64,000 nucleotides of DNA from an uncultured Erythrobacter sp. Its GTDB lineage: Bacteria; Pseudomonadota; Alphaproteobacteria; Sphingomonadales; Sphingomonadaceae. This document shows, piece by piece, positions 19,145 through 27,292 of this stretch (position 1 is the stretch's first letter; the number at the start of each line of letters is the position of its first letter). Below the pieces are notes generated by a model. That model was not told the origin of the DNA and did no database searches. It saw only the letters and a list, made by a program, of their open reading frames with translations. The stretch spans positions 1,459,501-1,523,500 of the forward strand of contig CANNCZ010000002.1 of assembly GCA_947503275.1 (NCBI GenBank). The letters are read 5' to 3'. Made by a program: the position numbers and the translations under genes.

Positions 19145-20158
19145 TCACAACATCGCTTTAACGGGGACATCGCTGCCCGCTTCAATCCGCTCTCCGCGCC
19201 ACAATTGGTGCAGGCGCTTGCCCAGAATATCGCCGGGGCCAGAGGTGAATTGGGGGTGGCCGAAATGGGTCATCACGCCATGCTGCTTCTCCAGCGCTCG
19301 GCGATCCTGTCGAACAACGGGCGCAAGGAACAGGCGGATCGCAGCTTGCTTTAGCCATGCAGGCGCGAGGCCCTTTGGCGTCGAGAAACGGGCAAATGGC
19401 GTGAATGTGCCGTCGGTGGCAGGCGTAAAGATCGCGGTGACGCACAGGGTCAGTTTGGTTTCACCCTCCCACCGCGCCTGAACCGTAGCGGGAGTGTAAT
19501 AGCGCGAGATGCTGCGCTCTCGATCCTGTTCCAGAAAGCGCGACATAAGGCCCAGATCCGGCTCCGTCTGCTCAATCACCATGTCGATGCCGTCACCGTA
19601 GGAATTGACGATCAGGTTCACCGGCAGGCGCTTTTCACGGCGGCGGATAAAGCCGTTATGCAGGTGATTGGTGTGGAACGGGTCCATCACATTCTCAATC
19701 GCATCAAACGCGCGGCCCGACCATGTGCCCTGTTGCCACCAGAAATGGTCAAGCGCGGGGTTGGTGAAATCGGGTGGCAGGGGCGGCTGCGCAGGCGCAG
19801 TGTCTGACAGGCTGACAAAGATTGCTCCGTGCCCCTCCCACACGCGAAGAGCATCGGCGTTTAGCCGCTTGTCGCCCTGCGTTTCCACCATGCAACCGGG
19901 CACCGCAGCGCATGCGCCATCGGGTTTAAACCGCCACCCGTGATAAGGGCACTCGAGCGCGCCTTTGTGCACTCGGCCTTCGGAGAGCGGGTAATTGCGA
20001 TGCGGACAGCGATCAATCAACGCACCCAACCCAGCTTCGCTGCGGAAAAGGGCAATGGGAGTGTTGCAGAGCGTCACCTTACGCACCGCACCGCGTTTCA
20101 CATCGCGTGACAATGCGATCATGTGCCAGGCCGACGATACTGCTTCAGGAAAGCTCAT
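19145..20158 (-). CDS. Rieske non-heme iron oxygenase (last gene of the biosynthetic operon)
   Basis: The N-terminal Rieske domain binds a [2Fe-2S] cluster through CPHR (Cys51, His53) and CPYHGW (Cys70, His73). The catalytic domain has the bridging Asp159 and the iron ligands His162 and His167 in DPFHTNHLH; the third ligand should be a later Asp. It resembles the alpha subunits of Rieske monooxygenases that act on small or cyclic substrates (choline, sterol or phytanoyl-type oxygenases). Start ATG 20158 overlaps the ATP-grasp stop by 4 bases (ATGA), so it belongs to the six-gene operon. No reductase or ferredoxin gene is present nearby, so electrons must come from elsewhere. Confidence 0.85.
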   Translation of the reverse strand: MSFPEAVSSAWHMIALSRDVKRGAVRKVTLCNTPIALFRSEAGLGALIDRCPHRNYPLSEGRVHKGALECPYHGWRFKPDGACAAVPGCMVETQGDKRLNADALRVWEGHGAIFVSLSDTAPAQPPLPPDFTNPALDHFWWQQGTWSGRAFDAIENVMDPFHTNHLHNGFIRRREKRLPVNLIVNSYGDGIDMVIEQTEPDLGLMSRFLEQDRERSISRYYTPATVQARWEGETKLTLCVTAIFTPATDGTFTPFARFSTPKGLAPAWLKQAAIRLFLAPVVRQDRRALEKQHGVMTHFGHPQFTSGPGDILGKRLHQLWRGERIEAGSDVPVKAML

Positions 20159-21318
20159 GTTTCCAACTCCTCGCCATTCCATTCGATGTCATAGGTTGTT
20201 GCGTCGCTCGTTGAGATTGCATGTTTGAAGCCCTTGACCGTAAACGCAATGCTGTCGGCGATGGCACCTGCAAATGGCAGGCGGTCTCCGGGTTGAGAGA
20301 TCACGTCGCGGCCCTTTTCGATAGTTTCTCGCCATCGCGCCAATTCGCCGTTTGCAAGGGCGTGAGGTAGTCCAAGGCCGAGCATTGCAGGGCCAAGATA
20401 GCCGGGTTTTGCGCTCTGATCTGGCGCAGATATCCCTTCACCAATTGCGCAGGCGAGATGTCCGTCTCCGGCGAGCAAGTGCACGCCGCTCGTCGCGCGA
20501 GGATTGCATTCTATGAGATACGCATGGCCTCTATCATCAATCATCACATCGCAACCGAATTGGCCATGAATGCTGGCCGATTGGGCAAGACGCCGTGCGA
20601 TTGTGCGCAAGGGTTCTGCTTCTGCTTGGGGCAACGGCTCAAACGCATAGGCCGCACCGCCGGAAAGCCGCCACTTGGATCGATAGGCCGCAAAGCCAAC
20701 AAGATCGCCGTGATGTGCAACACCATGAAAGCAAACCTCTTCGCCGCGGATTAGCTTTTGTGCCATCCAACGGTTTTGTGCGTCCGGTGTGATTTGCGTG
20801 AGTCGGCTGGCATCCGGTCCGATCAGAGTGCTGCCTCCAAAGCGTCCAAACCGAGGCTTGAACACCCATTGCTCGCTGGTCTCCGAGAAACCCTGAAGCT
20901 CGCTTTTGTCAGCGATCGCATGGCTCTCTGGCAAAGTCAGACCCCACTGACCTGCCGCTTTGGCAAAGGCAAATTTGTCGTGAAGCACACGCAGCATCAC
21001 GAAGTCAGGTGAATACAGCCGTTCACCCAGAGTGCCGTGCAATCCGGGAGCGGCAAGGTGGAACACCTCCTCACATGTCGGCACAATCAGATCGATCCGA
21101 TACTCATCGACCAATTGCACAATCCGCGCGCGAAACTCTGCGCCGTCATGCCGGGGTGAGGGATAGGCGTGATGATGCGCGGCCAATGAAGACCAGCGCG
21201 CCAATCGTGAACGCACACTATCGACGCAATGCACAACCCATCCCGCAGCGGCAAAATCACGCGCTAAATCTAGTGCAGCAGCGGCTCGCGCGCCGGTGAT
21301 CAGAACGCTTCTAGCCAT
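20155..21318 (-). CDS. ATP-grasp ligase
   Basis: The N-terminal ~100 residues form a Rossmann-like pre-ATP-grasp domain (ARSVLITGARAAAALDLA). The ATP-binding core includes WVFKPRFGRFGGSTLI (about 155) and the late metal-binding segment YLIECNPRATSGVHLL (about 275-290), as in carbamoyl-phosphate-synthase-like and D-Ala-D-Ala-like ligases. ATP-grasp enzymes join a carboxylate to an amine, thiol or hydroxyl through an acyl phosphate. Start ATG 21318 lies 8 bases inside the previous gene's end, and its own stop overlaps the Rieske gene. Peptide or amide ligation of a pathway intermediate is the natural inference; the partner amine is unknown. Confidence 0.85.
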   Translation of the reverse strand: MARSVLITGARAAAALDLARDFAAAGWVVHCVDSVRSRLARWSSLAAHHHAYPSPRHDGAEFRARIVQLVDEYRIDLIVPTCEEVFHLAAPGLHGTLGERLYSPDFVMLRVLHDKFAFAKAAGQWGLTLPESHAIADKSELQGFSETSEQWVFKPRFGRFGGSTLIGPDASRLTQITPDAQNRWMAQKLIRGEEVCFHGVAHHGDLVGFAAYRSKWRLSGGAAYAFEPLPQAEAEPLRTIARRLAQSASIHGQFGCDVMIDDRGHAYLIECNPRATSGVHLLAGDGHLACAIGEGISAPDQSAKPGYLGPAMLGLGLPHALANGELARWRETIEKGRDVISQPGDRLPFAGAIADSIAFTVKGFKHAISTSDATTYDIEWNGEELET

Positions 21319-22540
21319 CGGCCCATACCACCTTGCGGCGCTTTGGCTGTGACCACGGGGGCAGGTCTTGAGCAAGGCGCACGGTTTGCCCAGTCAAATC
21401 GCTAAGCGCATCGACGGCTCGGCTCGCGAGGGTTTGCGAAATGAGTGATCCGGTTCGCAAAGTGACCGAGCTTGGCGAGGCGACAGCTTGCCAATGCGAA
21501 GGAGCGCTCAGCTGCGCCTCGACACATTCGACCACTTGCACAGGCGTTACCGTCCGATCGCCAAAGCGCCAGACATCAGTGATGCGCCCCTGCGGTGGAT
21601 GGATTACGCGACCGGCATTGCCGCACGGGCAAGGTTGCGGATCAATCTCAACATAATCATCCGCGCGCAGGCGCACGATAGGCTGACTGACGCGGTGCAA
21701 ATCGGTGATGATCAGGCGAAAGCCCTGAGTTCGGGGGACAGGCTCGAGCTCGAACTCAATGCTGTGCTCGTTGAGATGCAGCCTGCCGCGTTCACATTCT
21801 GCGCCCAAAAAACCCTCAGTCGCCTGAAAAATTGAGCGCGGATGCAAGCCAAAGGCATCCGTCACGAACGCGGTTTCCGCTGGGCTTATTGGCTCACTTC
21901 CGCAGAACAGATGGCGCAGGGAAGACAGGCGCAATCCGGCTTTTGCAAAGGCAATCAGCCGGTGCGGAGGCGCAATCACAATAGTGGGATCGAACTGAGC
22001 GAGCGCGTCCACCGTCTCTTGAGCAGAGCGTTCGAGCGGGAAATGCGCAAAGGTGAAACGACCCGTTTTAACATCGCTGTACAGCGCATTGCTCGCCCGC
22101 AAATGCAAGGCAAGCCGCTGCCGCTTTAACAATGCGCGAGCAGGCAAAAGCCGCGCGAGGCTTTGTCCGATATAATCCGCGCGCTCTTTGCCATTGGCGA
22201 CAAACAAGCCGCGCACAGCCCTGCTGCTACCGGTGGACCAACCTGCGCTCAGATCACCGCGTGCTGTGCCATTCTCCGCCGCATCGCCCAGCGTGCGCAG
22301 TGCGTCATCCGTCATATCCAAACTGTTCCACGCGCCGTAATCACTGCGCACCGTCCCAGGGTCGGTGATCGGATATTCAGTCAACGGCCTGCCATGATAC
22401 GCAGCCAATGCTGGCGTCCGGGCAAGAGCAGGTTGTAACCGCGTCCAAGCACGCGCGCGCCCTTGCCGCAATTGCTCGGCAGAGAAGCGCATAGCCCGCT
22501 TGGTCCGAAACCAAGACGCGATGGTGGCGGCCCGCTGCAT
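21311..22540 (-). CDS. PaaK-like adenylate-forming enzyme (F390-synthetase-related)
   Basis: A 409-residue single-domain-type ANL enzyme. The phosphate-binding loop is GWSTGSSRAVRG (about 100-111), the A5-like motif is FQATEGFLGAE (about 228), and a Cys-containing ADDYVEIDPQPCPCGNAG segment (about 284-303) matches the PaaK and coenzyme F390 synthetase group. A C-terminal Lys-rich PKRRKVVW could supply the catalytic lysine. Members adenylate a carboxylate, often for transfer to CoA or another nucleophile; the related uncharacterised family is sometimes named aden_form_hyp. The start ATG 22540 shares one base with the MBL gene stop (TGATG), while the longer open frame upstream lies in the MBL gene. 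Confidence 0.8.
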   Translation of the reverse strand: MQRAATIASWFRTKRAMRFSAEQLRQGRARAWTRLQPALARTPALAAYHGRPLTEYPITDPGTVRSDYGAWNSLDMTDDALRTLGDAAENGTARGDLSAGWSTGSSRAVRGLFVANGKERADYIGQSLARLLPARALLKRQRLALHLRASNALYSDVKTGRFTFAHFPLERSAQETVDALAQFDPTIVIAPPHRLIAFAKAGLRLSSLRHLFCGSEPISPAETAFVTDAFGLHPRSIFQATEGFLGAECERGRLHLNEHSIEFELEPVPRTQGFRLIITDLHRVSQPIVRLRADDYVEIDPQPCPCGNAGRVIHPPQGRITDVWRFGDRTVTPVQVVECVEAQLSAPSHWQAVASPSSVTLRTGSLISQTLASRAVDALSDLTGQTVRLAQDLPPWSQPKRRKVVWADG

Positions 22541-23379
22541 CAGTCCTGCACAAGCGTCTTTGCACTGGCGCGGCAATGCGATGGCAGGATCGCAAGGTCG
22601 CGATTATTGGCCGCAGCACTGCTGAGCAGATCGAGTGTCGCGCGGTATTTGCGGGTGTTGCCTAGCAAAGCGGTAGTGATGCGCGGGGGTGGGCGGCGTT
22701 CTGTGATTGATCGCCCCTGCCACACGGCATCGGCGGCTAGCAGCACGGATTGCCCCTGCTGCGTCGTAAAGGCGAGGCCCCAATGCCCCGCGCAATGGCC
22801 GGGAAGCTCAACCGCCAGCAAGCTGCCATCGCCAAGAATATCGCGCCCTTCGGTAAACGGCGCAAATTCTGTGGGGAGCGAGCACGCGCGCGCGTTTTCA
22901 AAAAACTGTGCATGGGCATCGACCTCGTCTGGAACCAGAGCGGACAACAGACCTTGCCGGACCCGGCCAAACCGTCCGGGCTTGCGCAATTCTTCAAGGC
23001 CAGCGCGTGCGCAGAATACCGGTTTGTTCGCCAGATTGCGCATCCCTGCGACATGGTCACCGTGGAAATGCGAGATGATCGTGCCCGCAATCGCCGCCTC
23101 TTCGATGCCATGCGCACCCAACCAGCTTTGCCAGTGCTGATCCGCTTCGATCTCAATCGGAGTGGTCCAGCGATAAAGGCGTTCAGGAAACGGCTCGGTC
23201 GCCTGATTGAAGGCGGGGTCATAGCCGGTGTCGAACAGGAATATGCCGCGCACGGGGTGCTCGATCACACCGACAAGCGCGGGAAAATCGACTGAGCACA
23301 GGCTACCGCCCTTGATCACCATCCCCTCTGGATGGCTGCACGATCCGCGCTCCAACCAGCGAAACCCAACACGAGTCAT
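22540..23379 (-). CDS. Metallo-beta-lactamase-fold hydrolase
   Basis: 279 residues with the MBL metal motif SHFHGDHVAG (His104, His106, Asp108, His109), a third-ligand segment LPGHCAGHWG (about 194-203) and the bridging Asp in LLAADAVW (about 217). It resembles quorum-quenching lactonases and related esterases or thioesterases of the fold; the gene lacks a signal peptide, so the enzyme is cytoplasmic. Its ATG (23379) overlaps the SDR stop by 4 bases, and its stop overlaps the next gene by one base. In the operon it could hydrolyse a thioester, lactone or ester intermediate. Confidence 0.85.
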   Translation of the reverse strand: MTRVGFRWLERGSCSHPEGMVIKGGSLCSVDFPALVGVIEHPVRGIFLFDTGYDPAFNQATEPFPERLYRWTTPIEIEADQHWQSWLGAHGIEEAAIAGTIISHFHGDHVAGMRNLANKPVFCARAGLEELRKPGRFGRVRQGLLSALVPDEVDAHAQFFENARACSLPTEFAPFTEGRDILGDGSLLAVELPGHCAGHWGLAFTTQQGQSVLLAADAVWQGRSITERRPPPRITTALLGNTRKYRATLDLLSSAAANNRDLAILPSHCRASAKTLVQD

Positions 23380-24383
23380 GCGGCATTTTCCTGTGCGGCA
23401 AGAGCGCGCGCCTGCTCTAACAGCGTAGCCAGCGCATCATATCGGGGCTCGTATCCGAGCAAACGTTGCGCGGGTTCTGGATCGAAAGTTTGCGAATAGC
23501 CAAGGGTCGCCAGCGTGTAGCGGGTGAGCACTGGCTCTTTGCTTGACCCGGTCAAACTTGCGATCCGCTCCATGACATTGGCGAGTATATGCGCCGCACC
23601 AAGGGGGATGTTCACCAGTTTTGGCGAAGTGCCCAACGCGTCCGCCAATTGCAGCGCGATGTCGCGCACTGTGTGGGGCTGGCCGCCTGATATGTTGATC
23701 GCGCGTCCGGCGATTTTCTCCGCGCGTTCCTCCGCCTCGCAAATCGCATCTGCCGCATCGCGTAGGTCTGTCAGCTCAATCAGCGCCTCCCCGCCGCGCG
23801 GCAATGGCATGCGTTTGCGGCGCGCCAGTTCAGCGAGTTTGGGCAAGATCACCCGGTCGCCATCTCCGACCAAAGCGCGCGGACGGATCGCGCAACAGGC
23901 GAGCGTCTTTGTGCTAGCGGCGAGAACGTCGCGTTCAGCGGCAAGCTTGGTCTGCGCATAGAAATTAAGCGGGGTAGAGTTAGGCGGGGCGTGTTTTCCG
24001 ATGCCGATGCGGTCTTTGAGGCTGGCAAAGATTGACGGTGATGACACGAATACGAACCGGGCAACACAATGCTCCTGGGATGCCTCGATCAAGCGGCGAG
24101 TTGCATCGACATTTGCGCTTTCAAAGGCGGCGCGCGGGCCCCAGCTGGCAGAGAGTGCGGCGGCGTGGATTACGCTGTCGGAGCCTTCGACGAGCGCTGA
24201 CATTGCGTCAGCACACTCAAGATCGAAGGGCACAAACTCAGCGCCCAGAGTACGCAATTCCTCGCCCGCCGCGACCGAGCGCCCGGTTGCGCGCACGGCG
24301 TGATCGCGCCCGATAGCTTCGCGGACCAAGGCTTTGCCAAGCCCGCCGGTTGCGCCGGTGATAAGGATGCGGCGCTGGCTCAC
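23376..24383 (-). CDS. NAD(P)-dependent epimerase/dehydratase family reductase (3-beta-HSD-like)
   Basis: 335 residues with the Rossmann motif ILITGATGGLGKALV (about 5-19), an active-site FYAQTKLAAERD (Tyr/Lys pair, about 140) and a C-terminal substrate-binding half. It resembles extended SDRs of the 3-beta-hydroxysteroid dehydrogenase type, the same group as OleD, which reduces a beta-keto acid formed by OleA. Coupling with the KAS III gene (ATG at 24383, stop-start overlap ATGA) makes reduction of the condensation product a reasonable inference, not a demonstrated one. Confidence 0.8.
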   Translation of the reverse strand: MSQRRILITGATGGLGKALVREAIGRDHAVRATGRSVAAGEELRTLGAEFVPFDLECADAMSALVEGSDSVIHAAALSASWGPRAAFESANVDATRRLIEASQEHCVARFVFVSSPSIFASLKDRIGIGKHAPPNSTPLNFYAQTKLAAERDVLAASTKTLACCAIRPRALVGDGDRVILPKLAELARRKRMPLPRGGEALIELTDLRDAADAICEAEERAEKIAGRAINISGGQPHTVRDIALQLADALGTSPKLVNIPLGAAHILANVMERIASLTGSSKEPVLTRYTLATLGYSQTFDPEPAQRLLGYEPRYDALATLLEQARALAAQENAA

Positions 24384-25375
24384 AGGCAGATCACCATGGC
24401 GCTGGCGCTGATCCCGGCAGCGGTGCCGAGCAACAGTATTGTATCGCCCGGTTTGGCGGCCTCTGTATCAAGCGCATGGGCCAGCACTGTCGGGATAGAT
24501 GCCGCGATCTGGTTGCCGGTCGTTGAAAAAATGTCGACAACCCGCTCTGGACGCGGCTCGAACAAGCGCCGCACATGTTCGACGCCGGGCGCGCTGGCCT
24601 GGTGGCAAATGATGCAATCGAGATCATCGCGAGTGATGTTCGCGTCGACGAGCGCGCGCTCAATTACCGGCGGAAGCGCTTTGGCAGCCGCTTTGAAAAT
24701 ACCGAATGCGTCCATTTCGAAGTAAGAGCCTGCGACCAGAGCCTCATGCCCTTCGCTAACGCGCAGCCGCGTGCCTCCGGATCGCAATTGCGCGAGTTCG
24801 TGGTGCGCGCCATGCGTAACGCTGGCGAAGGATAGCATGCCGCGTGTGCCATCATTCGTGGCTTCAATCGCCAGAGCAGCGGCGCCGTCGCCGAAAATTG
24901 ACCGGGTTTTCGCGAGAGCGGGATTGAGGCCCGCAGAGGCAATGTCGCTGGCAAAGACCAGAGCGCGCCTCCAACGACCAGTCGCAATCCCCATCGCCGC
25001 GATATCCAACGCTGTGACAAAGGAGAGGCAGGTTTGGTTCACGTCAAAACATGGCACGCCGGAGCCGCTAAGGCCCAGCCTGTCTTGCACCAAAGTGGCT
25101 GTTGAAGGGATCGGTTGTTCCATCACGCCGCACGCGCCGATGATTACATCTGGTGGCGTGTTGCCCCATCCGGCGCTGTCCAAAGCCTCACGCGCGGCCT
25201 CTGCTGCCATCATAGATGTCGTTTCTTGAGCATTCGCGACATGACGCGATGCGATGCCAAACTCGCTTTGAGTCCAGCCGTCTTCCAGCCCGTGTCGCGC
25301 GTCCAGCTCCGCTGAACTCAGCACAGTTTGTGGGCGATACGCGCCCCATCCCGACATTGTGAAATTGCTGATCAA
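24380..25375 (-). CDS. 3-oxoacyl-ACP synthase III family condensing enzyme
   Basis: 331 residues with the thiolase fold catalytic triad Cys116 (VNQTCLSFV), His258 (IICHQAS) and Asn288 (TTGNQIAASIP). The family includes FabH and OleA-type enzymes that join acyl thioesters by Claisen condensation. The gap-free neighbours and absence of fatty acid genes point to a specialised rather than primary role. The first codon is TTG at 25375, supported by GGAG eight bases upstream; the alternative ATG at 25357 lacks a ribosome-binding site. A TATAAG -10-like element (25398-25403, minus strand) and the operator pair lie just upstream. It is the first gene of the six-gene operon. Confidence 0.85.
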   Translation of the reverse strand: MISNFTMSGWGAYRPQTVLSSAELDARHGLEDGWTQSEFGIASRHVANAQETTSMMAAEAAREALDSAGWGNTPPDVIIGACGVMEQPIPSTATLVQDRLGLSGSGVPCFDVNQTCLSFVTALDIAAMGIATGRWRRALVFASDIASAGLNPALAKTRSIFGDGAAALAIEATNDGTRGMLSFASVTHGAHHELAQLRSGGTRLRVSEGHEALVAGSYFEMDAFGIFKAAAKALPPVIERALVDANITRDDLDCIICHQASAPGVEHVRRLFEPRPERVVDIFSTTGNQIAASIPTVLAHALDTEAAKPGDTILLLGTAAGISASAMVICL

Positions 25376-25414
25376 ACCATCATCTCCACTTGATTCGCTT
25401 ATACACTCTCATGG

Positions 25415-25455
25415 AATTAAACAGTGTTCAATTAAAAAATAGACAATGTTCAATT
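25415..25455. promoter_or_regulatory. Two tandem operator-like palindromes between operon and TetR gene
   Basis: Site 1 (25415-25433) reads AATTAAACAGTGTTCAATT, a nearly perfect 19-bp palindrome with half-site AATTGAACA. Site 2 (25437-25455) keeps the same right half TGTTCAATT with a weaker left half. Centres are 22 bp apart, two helical turns, so two dimers would bind the same face. The sites lie in the 101-base divergent gap, just upstream of the TATAAG of the biosynthetic operon and just before the TetR ATG. They are the natural target of the adjacent TetR regulator. Confidence 0.6.
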
Positions 25456-25476
25456 TATGCTTTATCCACCATCATC

Positions 25477-26088
25477 ATGGGAAGGCGCTCAGATCATAGT
25501 CCGGATGAATTGCGCGAATTGCTGGTATTGTCCGGCCATGCCCTGATGGGAGAGCGCGGCTTTGCGAAGTTTTCTGCTCGCGAAGCCGCTCGGCGAGCAG
25601 GCTATTCAGTTGGCACAATCTACAATGTGTTTGGTGGGCTCGACCAATATTTAATCGCCATCAACAGTCGCACATTCCACGAATGGAGCGCATGGCTAGA
25701 GGCTGCATTGATCGACGCACCAAGAGACCGGGCAGGGCGCATCGAAGCTTTGGTGCGCGCCTATTTTGGCTTTGCGCAGAACAATCAGAACATCTGGATG
25801 GCGATATATGACCACCGGATCGACCGCTCGATTGAAATCGCCTCAGAGGATGATGCGGCTCGCGAAGGCCTAACCAGCATTGTCGACCGCGAAGTCGCAA
25901 GCACGCTGGGCCTGAACGACAGTGACGCTCGGCGGCTCGTGCGTTCTTTGATCGCGACCGTGCATGGCCATTGCGCACTTTGGCTAACCGGCAGCTATGC
26001 CCTGTTGGAGGAGAAAGATCCGGCGGGCCAAGCGGTCGACCGCGTACTCGAAATCCTCACCCATCATTTGACGCCGTCTGAAAGCTGA
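25477..26088 (+). CDS. TetR-family transcriptional regulator
   Basis: About 203 residues from ATG 25477 (MGRRSDHSPDEL). The N-terminal helix-turn-helix has FSAREAARRAGYSVGTIYNVF (about 30-52), followed by a helical ligand-binding domain with FAQNNQNIWMAIYDHR resembling the WHG-type C-terminal domain of TetR proteins. The frame is open back to 25390, but that extension would place the operators inside coding DNA, so the internal ATG is chosen. It is divergent from the six-gene operon and probably represses it and itself until a small molecule or acyl-CoA releases it. Its last 25 bases overlap the convergent CoA-transferase gene. Confidence 0.88.
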   Translation: MGRRSDHSPDELRELLVLSGHALMGERGFAKFSAREAARRAGYSVGTIYNVFGGLDQYLIAINSRTFHEWSAWLEAALIDAPRDRAGRIEALVRAYFGFAQNNQNIWMAIYDHRIDRSIEIASEDDAAREGLTSIVDREVASTLGLNDSDARRLVRSLIATVHGHCALWLTGSYALLEEKDPAGQAVDRVLEILTHHLTPSES

Positions 26089-27254
26089 TCGCCGCGCAAT
26101 CGCCGCTTTTCCTCTTCAGTGTGTTGGCCAAGCAAGGGCGCGCCCTCTTGCGCCGGTGTTTGCCAATCGGAAAACCGGCTCGCATCACTCATTTCATAAA
26201 TCGAGCCTTCGGTCGGGTGTTCGCGGCGCTCGAAAAAGCCAGTGGCCGCGAGGTGCGGATCGTTCAGAATATCGTCGATATCGCGCGAGGGCATGCAGAT
26301 TACACCCGATTGGCGCAAGGTCGTGACCCAATGCTCGGTCGTTTGCGCAGGCGTGTGCTTGGCGATCTCCTTATACAACAACGGCACATTTGCTCTGCGC
26401 CCCTCCGGCGTATCCAAAGGCTCCTTGCTCAACAGTTCTGACGCACCGAAAGCATCGAACAAAGTGATCCAATCGCTGTCCATATAGGGCACCAAAGCGA
26501 TGTAGCCGTCCTTGGTCGGGAAAGGCTGGCGGTCGGGATCAACTTGACGTGAATAAAGCAACGGGCCGGATGGCGGATCGAAGGTTTTGCCGGCCAAGTG
26601 ATCTTTCAGCATGAAATGAGCGAAACTCTCAAACATGGGCACTTCGACAAATTGCCCGCGCCCGGTGCGCAATTTGTGGATCACAGCGGCCATGGTCGCA
26701 TAGACCGCGTTCAGCCCCGCAACCTTATCCGCGATCAACGATGGCATATAGCGCGGGCGCGGATCGCCATCGACGCGGCAAGCCAGGCTCGGCGCGCCAA
26801 CCGCCGCCTGGATCACGTCATCATAGGCTGGCAGGTTGGCATAAGGGCCATCGGAGCCAAACCCGACACAATGCACATAGATGATGCCCGGATTGAACGC
26901 TTTGACATCGCCATAACCAAGCCCGAGCCGCTGGATCGCTTCATCGCGGATGTTGTGAACGAAGATATCCGTTTCCCCGATCAGCTTTCGCATCACATCA
27001 GCATCATCTGGGTCCTTGAGATCGAGAGCGACCGACTTCTTGCCCCGGTTGAGCGTCATATGCATCGGGCTCATGCCAGCGGTCTTCGCAGACTTCGCCG
27101 TGTGCCGCGCCGCATCGCCGATTGTCGGTTCAACCTTGATCACCTCAGCCCCGTAATCGGCGAGCACCTGTGTCGCGTATGGGCCAAAGACCACGCTGCT
27201 TAGGTCAACGACTTTGACGCCGGTTAGCATGGGTGCGGGATTATCGAGCGGCAA
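26064..27254 (-). CDS. Class III (CaiB/BaiF) CoA transferase
   Basis: 396 residues with the CaiB/BaiF signatures VVDLSSVVFGPYATQVLADYGAEVIKVE near the N-terminus (residues 15-42) and the catalytic Asp in LPAYDDVIQA (about 165). These enzymes transfer CoA between carboxylic acids, typically in degradation of carnitine, oxalate, bile acids or aromatic acids. The TTG at 27254 is selected because AGGAG lies 8 bases upstream; the downstream ATG at 27230 has no ribosome-binding site. It is the last gene of a three-gene set with the SnoaL-like protein and a Rieske oxygenase, which suggests catabolism of an unidentified ring or acid compound. Confidence 0.88.
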   Translation of the reverse strand: MPLDNPAPMLTGVKVVDLSSVVFGPYATQVLADYGAEVIKVEPTIGDAARHTAKSAKTAGMSPMHMTLNRGKKSVALDLKDPDDADVMRKLIGETDIFVHNIRDEAIQRLGLGYGDVKAFNPGIIYVHCVGFGSDGPYANLPAYDDVIQAAVGAPSLACRVDGDPRPRYMPSLIADKVAGLNAVYATMAAVIHKLRTGRGQFVEVPMFESFAHFMLKDHLAGKTFDPPSGPLLYSRQVDPDRQPFPTKDGYIALVPYMDSDWITLFDAFGASELLSKEPLDTPEGRRANVPLLYKEIAKHTPAQTTEHWVTTLRQSGVICMPSRDIDDILNDPHLAATGFFERREHPTEGSIYEMSDASRFSDWQTPAQEGAPLLGQHTEEEKRRLRGDQLSDGVK

Positions 27255-27292
27255 TGGCTTTGCTCCTGAGAGGGTCAGCCATGACTATCGGA

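Noticed and set aside
25390-25476. N-terminal extension of the TetR gene
   Set aside because: Covers operator palindromes; no homology; ATG 25477 fits the family.
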